DNA from: Tubulanus polymorphus
Lineage: Eukaryota > Nemertea > Palaeonemertea > Tubulaniformes > Tubulanidae
Direction of reading: 5' to 3'
Assembly: GCF_964204645.1 (NCBI RefSeq)
Contig: NW_027437430.1
Span: forward strand, 124,001-188,000
Length of the DNA: 64,000 nt
The position numbers and the translations under genes were made by a program. The notes under the pieces are model-generated. The model was not told the origin of the DNA, searched no databases, and saw nothing but the letters and a program-made list of their open reading frames with translations. Of this stretch, positions 53,187 to 61,571 are shown piece by piece (positions within the stretch are counted from its first letter, which is position 1; each line of letters opens with the position of its first letter).

Positions 53187-55057
53187 ATGAGTTACATCAA
53201 AGTCGGCGTCATTTCTGCATTGTTGGCCGTGGTCGTGGTCAGCGTGTACTTGGTATACTTCCGACACCCGCCGCCGGACGATATTTTAGCAGCCAACCGG
53301 AAAAAGACAGCTTCATCGAGACTGGCGCGTCAGGCTTTACGGGATGATTACGATTACGACGACGATGATCCAGTTGCCGCCTCGAAGAGAATGTGGGAAT
53401 CTTGGATTGAAGAAAATGGCCACGTGTCTATTGGTGAACTATACGATAAATGCGGTGAGTATGACTTATGTAAGATTAATTATCTAACCGAAATTGAACA
53501 GTTACGTGATTGAAATTCGACTCTTTACCAAATTTATTTAGTAAAGATTATCTAAGTCAAATAGCACTTTTCCAGTTGTATAGGCTATACTACATACATC
53601 TTGAAACATTTGTACATTTCTTTAGTTCACGAGTAAGAGTTTAGCGATACGTTTAATCTTTTCATGAAATAGAACTTCTGTAATAAAAAGAAAAAAAAAT
53701 ACAATCAATTTAAACAATCCCCGATTGTGAAATCATTCTTTAAAACTAAGTTTACTATGATTCATTATAAAACAATGACAGCTATGCAGATCGTTTTGAT
53801 CGTTGAATCCTGGTACTGCTGCAAGATGTATTACATACATACACAGTTAACGGGTTGAATTTGGGTATTTTTATCACACCGCGGAAAATCGAGATCACGG
53901 GATACAATTTCCTCTTAAAAATGTTCATACTACGGTTAAAAACTGTGTCAGTACATCAGTACTATAGTACTGAATAATGTTATGATAATTGATACTGCGT
54001 GTGTGTCACATTTCGCGTAATCCAATTAGCAGTTACGTAGAATCCTTCTTTCACGGCGAACCACAGGGCCAGAACCAGAATTTCTGAAAAGGTTTACTTT
54101 TTAATTCATCATGAACAATTTTCGATTGCAGAAGGTGACGATAGAATAATGGTTGGAAAGACGATCTTGGTACCTGACAAGAAATTGGGAGGAGTGACGT
54201 CATTTACCTATGTCAATGTTACCTGGGGTGAGTTAACAAAATTATGAACACTGGGTTAAAGGGAAGCCATGGGTGGTACCGTGCACATAGATATCGATAG
54301 AATCATTTATAATGTAGTCTACTTGACCTGTCACTATCAGTCACTTTGTGACTAGACGTGATAAAAATCGCGATTGTCTTTGAATTATGAATTTGTTGAT
54401 GGTAGGCCTAACCGCGAAGCTGTATTCCTATCTTGAAGATCAAAGTTGACGATATGTCAATTCGGCAATGATTGTATCGAATATATTGCATTTTCTTTTC
54501 ATATACATATTTTTTTGATATAGGCCTATCTCTTTTGATTAACCGATGACGAAAACTTCGTTTCTGGTCGCCTATTTATTCGACCAGCCTTATATTTCTA
54601 TAGCCTTATATTACTCTGTAGAAAAATATCGCTTATTATACTATCAATTCATAAAGGGTTGATAAAGACATGAGTAAATAAAGACATGATTTGATTACAG
54701 AAAACTTGATCGATGATGGCGAATTGTTTATCGAGGTGAAATACAACGGTAAAGACTTGTACAGCAATCATTGGGAACTATGTACTGTAGATGAAGGCGA
54801 GGAAGATCAGATCATATTCTGCCCCATAAAACCAGGACAAAAGAATTATAGAAAACAACTAAAGATACCAAATTATATACCTAAGGTGAGGACATCCACG
54901 AAAAAGAATCACTTCAATTAACAAAATTTGCGCAGGTTTTTCAGCTGTGAAATACGATGTTTTATGTTCATTTTAGGGTCGATATGTAACGAAGGCGTGG
55001 GCCACAGATCAAGATGGAAATGAAATAGGTTGCGCCTATTCTGATTTCGTGTTATAG
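53187..55057 (+). CDS. ML-domain (MD-2-related lipid-recognition) protein
   Basis: Four exons, 53187-53454, 54132-54227, 54701-54885 and 54977-55057, give 209 aa with all phases consistent and GT-AG ends. Residues about 6-24 form a hydrophobic segment (VGVISALLAVVVVSVYLVY) that is either a signal peptide or a type II membrane anchor. A basic then acidic linker follows (DDYDYDDDD at about 52-61). The C-terminal part has ML features: WELCTVDEG, an IIFCPIKPGQ strand, a PNYIPKGRYVTKAWATD strand and IGCAYSDFVL at the very end. This is the pattern of NPC2/GM2A/PG-PI transfer-type lipid binders, so it should act extracellularly or in endosomes on a lipid ligand, which cannot be named. The start is the ATG at 53187; a TTG-led extension upstream is not used. 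No DNA clue links it to its neighbours. Confidence 0.78.
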
Positions 55058-57833
55058 AACGAACAAAATGCGCAGAAACGGGTCTCGGTGCAATAGAAGA
55101 GAGGAATATGGTCCAACAGGACTCCAGTCCTCCTCGATAAGTTGATGGCTAATACGAAGAGATGAAAGATATAAGTTTTAAGCCTGTAGAACTGTAAGCT
55201 TGTGTGACGAGTGAATTCATTTCCCGGTGACTCTTTCCATCTTCCCGGCGTTTTATCGCCAGCCAGCTGCCTCTTCGTTCCAGAATATCCTCTATATTCC
55301 AAGTCAAGTATTTCACTATAACGTGCATAGCTTGTAGATGTTACTCAAAGATCTGTCTATATTTACTGTGATTAACTTATTCGTGTATACATTTATTATT
55401 GAACTAACAATCCGCGTTGGTATCCCAAAGCCCAAGTACTTCAAAAAATGGTCAACTGTTTGATATTCAATTTCTTACGATATTTATTTGGTTGATAATC
55501 TTCGGAATTTGATCCATTAACGTTTCTTATAGCTCGGTAGCGATGAAACTGAAGTCGGCCCACTACACGTCACTACATTGACAGTGTGGTTGGACCTGGG
55601 TGTAAAGATACCTTCAATGCGGTGCGATCTTGTAAAACCTGGTGTATTGGTGCTATTTTCATTTTTACCGATGTCCACTGAACCGGTGTTACCGTCATTG
55701 TGACGTGCGTATCATTTTGCAAAGAATTAACACCGGTCCTCAGCGTTATGGTCATCCGTTTAATGCTTATATTATATTTTCATGTAACAATATATGTTCA
55801 TTATATAGGTTTATTATTGATTGAAGAATATACTGTAATCATGTGCATGGCATAAACATGCGGTCAAACTGTTCTCAAAGTTCGAGTATTTCAGTTAGAT
55901 AAACTGCTCGATCTAAAACTCGATCTCGATAAACGCCAGTTTATGATTATCAAGACAAGCGATAATGCATCGTTAATCATACCAGTTCAAGGCACGCTTT
56001 AAGTAGCTGTTCTAATGTTAACTGAGATATTGCCAAAAATCACGTACTTCGTATGAAATCGATAGAAACAGATCTTTGGTTCACGACGAAACGATCATTG
56101 ATTTTGTATTTTTCGTTTTATTCTAATAAAAAAGTTATGATTTTATTTATATATCTAAAACCTATATCCGAATAAAGAAGCACTTTGATTAGTTCTCGAT
56201 CAATATGCACTTACTATTCCAATAACATAATGTTCATCTCAAATCTAAAAATTACTGAAAGCATGCATAATTTCCACTGCTATATGTACTGAGTGGACTT
56301 TTTTTTTGGAAATAACTATGACATGATATTGTGAAGCATAATATTTTTGCGCGCGTTAGAGCCTGATGTGATATGTATAGAATGGAGTAGAAACACTACG
56401 AGTTCCATTGTTGTGAGTTTAATTCGAATTTAGAATCAAGCTCGTAAACAACTAATAGAAATGTGGAACAATTTCTGAGGTTAGTTTTAAATTCGTGTGA
56501 AAAGACGATACCACGATGAATGACGAAGATTCATATTGAATCGCAAAATACTGGACCTATCCCTTTGTGTTCGGATAACCACGGGGATTTAGGCACGAAA
56601 AACACTTAAAGAAATAAAAAAGGCATAAATAAGGCTGCAGAAAAGATCGTACTGTATGATAAACATGTAACATTCATATATAGTTGCAGTCTTACATATG
56701 AAACCATTCAATTCTCAAAATGTAAGAGAAAAGCGGTAATAATCATTACTATAATTGTATTTTTGTATTATTTTTGTTAATAATTCAATGAAAAAAATGA
56801 TAAAGTTTAATTACTAACGAAGTTGATTGCAATCTTGTATTGAATATTCAATCCTATGTTCGACCCGATAAAAGTAATTGAGAAATGGAAATAATGTAAT
56901 TCTATGGATTTGATTCACATTCCGATATGATTTCACAAAATTCATAAGACAAATAAAATAATCATACGTAGATGAAATCAAATGATGTTTCTTGTAACTT
57001 GTTTTCACGGTAATACGTGGTTTACCGGATAGGATTGGGGTTTTTCATACTCACGTTATTCTTCGATAAACGTAAACCATTCCTGAAATAAGCTTTCCGG
57101 ATTTAGAAGCTGGAACATACGAGAAAGAAAAATTGAAATCAAATGTTCTGCAATTCTCCCTAGGGAAAAAGGATTCCGTATCATCTACCGATTTCGAGGA
57201 ATTGCAATCAACTCAAATGACGGAACTCGCAGTTATGATTATATATTACTATTGTACGTACAATGAATATCCATTTCAGTAATATGTATAGGCCTACGCT
57301 GCATAGAACTTGAATAACCAAACGTGAATTGAATAGTGTCCTATTGTTTCAAATATAAGTTTGAACATTCTGATCTTCCTGGTTCAGTCCCTCTCGTTTT
57401 TGCTTTAATAATAATTAGTTCCGTAGGTTTTTGCACTTTCACACGGTGGCTGGTGTGTATATGATATCGACTCATTAGGGATCGAAGGTGATAAGTGTGG
57501 AAGTGTTGATGGCCCAATTATCGATTCTTGCAATTCGGTTGTGGATAAAGGCGTGTTCGTCAATATTCGTGCTATAAGTTCCGAATCCTTGCGGAAAATC
57601 ATCTAAACTCTTCGAAACTGATGGACAGAATATCGGTTTCAGGAACAATACGCTGTTGACTTGCTTTGAATGTGACTGTTTTGGAAACTGTGACGATTTT
57701 ACGAGCGATGAATTAGTTATTGGACAACAACTTTGAGCAAGGCTTAACAATCCGTATACATCGTGTAGGTTCTCACGGGATTGTAGCTGACTTTTCTCGC
57801 AAGGTCATCACGGTTTCATCACCTTTATTCAGA
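55058..57833. other. Intergenic, ML gene to GPCR
   Basis: About 2.8 kb of AT-rich sequence. AATAAA motifs near 56125 and 56172 could serve the ML transcript but are over 1 kb from its stop. I see no coding exon here. Confidence 0.55.
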
Positions 57834-58850
57834 ATGTACAACAACACGACAATCGTTATAAATACTGTTAATCACTCTAAAACTGTTGAAGAGGTTATTG
57901 TACCGGGTCTGGTGTATACTGTTATATTTTCGATTTTACGTCTTGTTATTTTGTCTATGGGTGTATTCGGTAATGGATTACTGATTATTTCGTACATAGT
58001 ATGCGGTAAGCTTCGCACGAGCACAAATGCATTCATACTGATGGTCGCTATCTCAGATTTGATGCTCGCGTTACTCTTGATAGCCGAGAAGCTGATTACA
58101 TTCTTCGGGTGGCATCATCTGTTGGACCAGCGGACACATATACCCACGATTTTCATCCTCATTACCTTTATAACGTATGCCGTGTCGGTTTTTGGTCAAG
58201 TGGCGATCTCCGCAAATCGATATGTGAAAATATGTCGTCCGAAATATTATGATTCGTTGTATACGAATCGTATGATTGTTCTCTACACGGTTATTTTGTT
58301 CTCGAGCGCCATTCTGATTCAAACCTGCATAACTTTCGTCGGAAAATGTCGAATGTATTTCGATGGATTTATGATACGACTAGCCACTAGGAATCAGGAT
58401 CACTGTCTCTACGCGTTTATGGGCGAACTTTCGTCTCCGACTATAATCATTTTCGTTATGTACTTTGAAATATTTCGTACGATCTACAAAAGCGGACGAC
58501 GAACGAAAAGATCGTCATCAGCCAAGAAACAGTTACGCGTTACGATCGGACTGTGCGCCGCATTCGTTACCCTGGTCGTGGCCTTTACGCCATGGTCGGT
58601 AGTGGCCATATTAGATAGCTTTTTGCAAACTAACGCAACTTTTCAGGCAATCAGACTTGCTTGCGAATGGACTATGCTGACAACGATTTCAAACCCGATT
58701 ATTTACGGTTTAATGAACACGAATTTCAAACGCGGATATCTGATCGTCATTCGTAAATGTATCCCGGGATGCGGAAGAACCTTCCTCAATTTTGAACGAA
58801 ACCGAAACCACAGCAGCGCAAACACGAATACGACCTCATCTTCTGTTTAA
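57834..58850 (+). CDS. Rhodopsin-family GPCR, melatonin-receptor-like, intronless
   Basis: A single exon of 338 aa from the ATG at 57834 (MYNNTT, with N-glycosylation sequons) to TAA at 58848-58850. Landmarks: GNGLL with N47 (1.50) in TM1, VAISD with D75 (2.50) in TM2, NRY at 128-130 in place of DRY, FTPW with P253 (6.50) in TM6, and NPIIY at 287-291 followed by GLMNTNFKRGY. NRY and the GLMNxNFxxxY tail are characteristic of melatonin receptors and their invertebrate relatives, so this is a plasma-membrane receptor of that branch; the ligand is unknown. Odd points: position 3.25 is Pro104 instead of the usual Cys, and TM4 has no Trp (4.50). The extended open frame upstream of 57834 has no ATG. 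A decayed partial copy lies at 60073-60175. Confidence 0.87.
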   Translation: MYNNTTIVINTVNHSKTVEEVIVPGLVYTVIFSILRLVILSMGVFGNGLLIISYIVCGKLRTSTNAFILMVAISDLMLALLLIAEKLITFFGWHHLLDQRTHIPTIFILITFITYAVSVFGQVAISANRYVKICRPKYYDSLYTNRMIVLYTVILFSSAILIQTCITFVGKCRMYFDGFMIRLATRNQDHCLYAFMGELSSPTIIIFVMYFEIFRTIYKSGRRTKRSSSAKKQLRVTIGLCAAFVTLVVAFTPWSVVAILDSFLQTNATFQAIRLACEWTMLTTISNPIIYGLMNTNFKRGYLIVIRKCIPGCGRTFLNFERNRNHSSANTNTTSSSV

Positions 58851-58957
58851 ATAATCATATATAATCCTCAAACGAATTTCCATATATATTCTAGAATGCA
58901 CCAGTCTTGTTCACGTACACATTCCTTTGTAAATCAAATACTTATACGATATAAGTG

Positions 58958-58963
58958 AATAAA
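58958..58963 (+). terminator. GPCR polyadenylation signal
   Basis: AATAAA 108 bp after the GPCR stop codon and before the convergent DM9 gene, whose stop codon is at 59089. Confidence 0.55.
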
Positions 58964-59088
58964 GCAAAGATATTCTAAAGGTATGAATATATAAGCATTT
59001 TGTTGTTGTCATTAAGCCGTTGTAAAGAAGTAGGCGAACTTGTTGATATAAGATAGTGTAGGACATGCTCCATTATATATACGTATCA

Positions 59089-59658
59089 CTAATCGTCCCA
59101 GGTAACATACGAGAAATCATCTGTTTCATGGTCTTCTCCGCCGTATGGATAGGTGCATTTATCACTGTTGGCGCTGATTTTGCCTGGAATTGTACCGTAA
59201 GGTGTATTGGCAACTACTGAAAAGTAAACGCCAGTACCGTCTAACATGAATCCCGTAGCTAACGGTTTCTTCGGGGTGTGCTTATCATCGGCTTTCTGTA
59301 AACGAATTCCAAACAAGATATATACAACTTTATATGTATGTAATGAATAGATATGTATATAATGTTTTTTTCAACCAATATCAGTTACCTTTAATTCCAT
59401 CTCAGCTGTGGCGCACACCCACCAGAAATTTGTTGTGCAATGTTCCTTGCCCTCTACTCCGTACCAGCAGTAATATACCCCGTCCATTTTTGCGGCCTTG
59501 CCCGGAACCCGTCCATGTTCACAGTCGGCGACTGCAAGGTACACATCCAAATCTCCGACTTGTTCGGCCAGACAAACTGCATTCGCTTCAACATCTCCTG
59601 AATTTTTGTTAATCCACACTGTTCTTAATCCAGGAACGATTAATTCGTCTTTTCCCAT
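59089..59658 (-). CDS. DM9-repeat (DUF3421) protein, cytosolic, two exons
   Basis: Exons 59658-59389 (90 codons) and 59295-59089 join in phase 0, giving 158 aa. There is no signal peptide (start MGKDELIVPGLRTVWI). Two DM9-type repeats are seen. The first runs from TVWINKNSGDVEANAV through DVYLAVADCEHGRVPGKAAK to KEHC. The second contains VYFSVVANTPYGTIPGKIS and YPYGGEDHETDDFSYVTW. The hallmark in each is a (V/I)PGK turn after a short G-containing strand, ending in a G-E-(D/H) segment. DM9 proteins in molluscs include mannose-binding pattern-recognition lectins, and in insects PRS1-type proteins induced on infection; a carbohydrate-recognition role is inference. The gene converges on the GPCR and lies between the intact GPCR and the fused relics. 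Confidence 0.8.
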
Positions 59659-59902
59659 GTCACTTTAATGTTCAGTATTTGCAGAAATAAGCAGATCGTG
59701 TCAGCGCGTACGTATATGAATTGTGTAAACCTTTTAACTGAAGTAATTCCTTTTGAAGCAATTTTTTACTCTTTTCAATGTTCACGACTTGACATACATT
59801 TATAAGACGTAACCAGATATTTCTATTGGTAGATTTGAATAGATATATGGTAGACGTACCTGCATGGCATAAACCGAAAGTCAAACCTAACATTCATTAA
59901 CT

Positions 59903-60065
59903 AAGGGATCTGCCCGCAAGGTTTTTGGAGTGCACGTACTTCGACCGAATCCAATCTTCTAAGGATGGAGATTGTCGAAGTTGAAAAAGTTGCAGGTGGC
60001 CTCACTGTCGATTCAAGTATTATATTAAGCCAATAGTCGAAGCATGGCTGATGTCCCTGATTCAA
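59903..60065 (+). pseudogene. Broken fragment of a WAP-domain gene
   Basis: This aligns in order with the last exon of the intact WAP gene (about 61186-61346). Shared blocks include AAGGATG then AGATTGTC, GTTGCAGGTGGCC (59989-60001 versus 61269-61281), GATTCAA, AGCCAA and TTCA. The frame is disrupted by TGA at about 59982 and TAG at about 60035, and most core cysteines are lost. It has no start exon. It is a decayed duplicate. Confidence 0.82.
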
Positions 60066-60072
60066 TCACACA

Positions 60073-60175
60073 TTGATGGGCGAACTTTTATTTCCGACCC
60101 TAATCATTTTCGTTCTGTACTTCAAAAATATATATTTCGTGAGATCTACAATAGCGCAGGACGAAAGGAAACGCG
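60073..60175 (+). pseudogene. Broken fragment of the GPCR gene (TM5 region)
   Basis: ATGGGCGAACTT at 60076-60087 matches 58419-58430 exactly. TAATCATTTTCGTT and TGTACTT follow in register with the intact gene's TM5 coding region (58419-58520). Small insertions break the frame after TM5. Only about 100 bp survives. It directly abuts the WAP relic. Confidence 0.82.
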
Positions 60176-60528
60176 CCCATTAGACATTTCCTGTAAACTT
60201 TTTCATTATTAAGAATGATTATGATACACAATATAGATAATCAAAGGATATATTTTGAGTGCATACTTGAGATGCGAGCGTTTGTCTCATGGATACACGA
60301 GAAAAGCACTCAAGGGGTACTCCTCTATTTCAGCCAAAGCAGGAAAATCGAACAACAAAATAGCGCTGATATACACGTGAACAAGGATGTTACACTTAAT
60401 GGAATCTAAATGATCCTCTGATCAGGTGGATAATTAGTTTTGGAAATCGATTCATTATCTATTTTACGAAATTCGACGAACGATTACAAAAATACATGAA
60501 GAGGATATAAACTTAGTTTCTAGCTACG

Positions 60529-60613
60529 TAATAACGAGAATCCCACAATGATAATAAAAGACGACGTCCGAAAATAATTTCGTATTTCATTATCATTGGG
60601 GAGTCTCGTTATT
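60529..60613. mobile_element. 85-bp foldback (MITE-like) element
   Basis: The left arm TAATAACGAGAATCCCACAA then TGATAAT is inverted at the right end (ATTATCATTGGGGAGTCTCG then TTAT). There is no ORF. It lies 265 bp upstream of the WAP start codon. Confidence 0.65.
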
Positions 60614-60877
60614 TTATCGTCACAACACGGATGTAGTGTTTTATCAATGTTGATTAGTTTCTAGCCTTAGAAATTTTGCCCTTCGCAGATGTTTGACATA
60701 ATTTGCACACAAATGTATATTAATGGACACACATCAATACATAAACCCGGAACCGGAAACAAAACACGTCTGGTTTGTAAAGTGTGACTAAAGATACGGA
60801 TCTATACAGTATAGCAGACACTAACATTCACAGTCGTTAATACTCTTTGTTGTTAGGAATATATGCGAAGGTTTAAG

Positions 60878-61351
60878 ATGGCGAATATTCAGGTATTCAT
60901 ATATAACATTTTCCAGTTTAACATGGTTAAGCTCTATTTATTCGTCTATCTGATGTTTTTATTTGTTGATGTTGATTTTCTAAAGGTTCTGACGTTTGCG
61001 ATGTTCTTTGTCGCGTCGTGTATCGTAAGTTGAAGAAGATTTTATACTCATTTCCATCTTGTACAAAACTTGCATAAATATCTGTTGGGATGTACATTCG
61101 TAGTTCAGTTATTTCTTTCTAATTCAATACAGAATGTCGGTTCAGCGATGGTCAAACATCCCGTTTATCCGGGTTCAAAACCAGGGACGTGTCCGGGTGG
61201 TATGTCACATTGTGCAATTGAACCGAACCAATGCTTCAAGGATGAAGATTGTCCTGGAGCCAGGAAATGTTGCAGGTGGCCGTGCGGTGGATTCAACTAT
61301 TGTGCTGAGCCAAGCCAAAGCACGGATGATCTCCAAAATTCATTGAAATGA
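60878..61351 (+). CDS. Secreted single WAP (four-disulfide-core) peptide
   Basis: Three exons, 60878-60892 (MANIQ), 60986-61024 (VLTFAMFFVASCI) and 61133-61351, all phase 0, give 90 aa. The two short 5' exons together form a clear signal peptide ending near GSA (residues 21-23). The mature part has exactly eight cysteines (38, 45, 52, 58, 64, 65, 69, 75) in WAP spacing, including C-x5-C-x5-CC-x3-C-x5-C and the KPGTCPGG opening. WAP peptides of this size are extracellular serine-protease inhibitors or antimicrobial factors; which applies here cannot be told. The large exon alone also reads open upstream of 61133, but without an ATG; the acceptor TTCAATACAG makes the spliced model better. AATAAA at 61431-61436 is a likely polyadenylation signal. 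Confidence 0.84.
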
Positions 61352-61430
61352 TTTTCAAATCAAAATCAAGTTTATAGATTCTGCTTATATACTTGTACCG
61401 ATTAATAACAAACAAGATAATCATATGAAA

Positions 61431-61436
61431 AATAAA
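61431..61436 (+). terminator. WAP gene polyadenylation signal
   Basis: AATAAA 80 bp after the WAP stop codon. The CAP-Gly gene's stop on the opposite strand is only 135 bp further on, so the two 3' UTRs may overlap. Confidence 0.5.
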
Positions 61437-61571
61437 CAATTTTAATCTGTGGAAAAATCTAAAAAATTGTATCCGTCTTAATGTGGAGATTTATAAACTT
61501 TTCCCATGGCACGAAATCATCGGCTATGTTGAAGTTTCACTTATCAAGACACATTTCGCAGACGAAACCAT

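Noticed and set aside
57720-57833. N-terminal extension of the GPCR
   Set aside because: Open but begins at TTG with no ATG; the MYNNTT start gives a normal short glycosylated N terminus.
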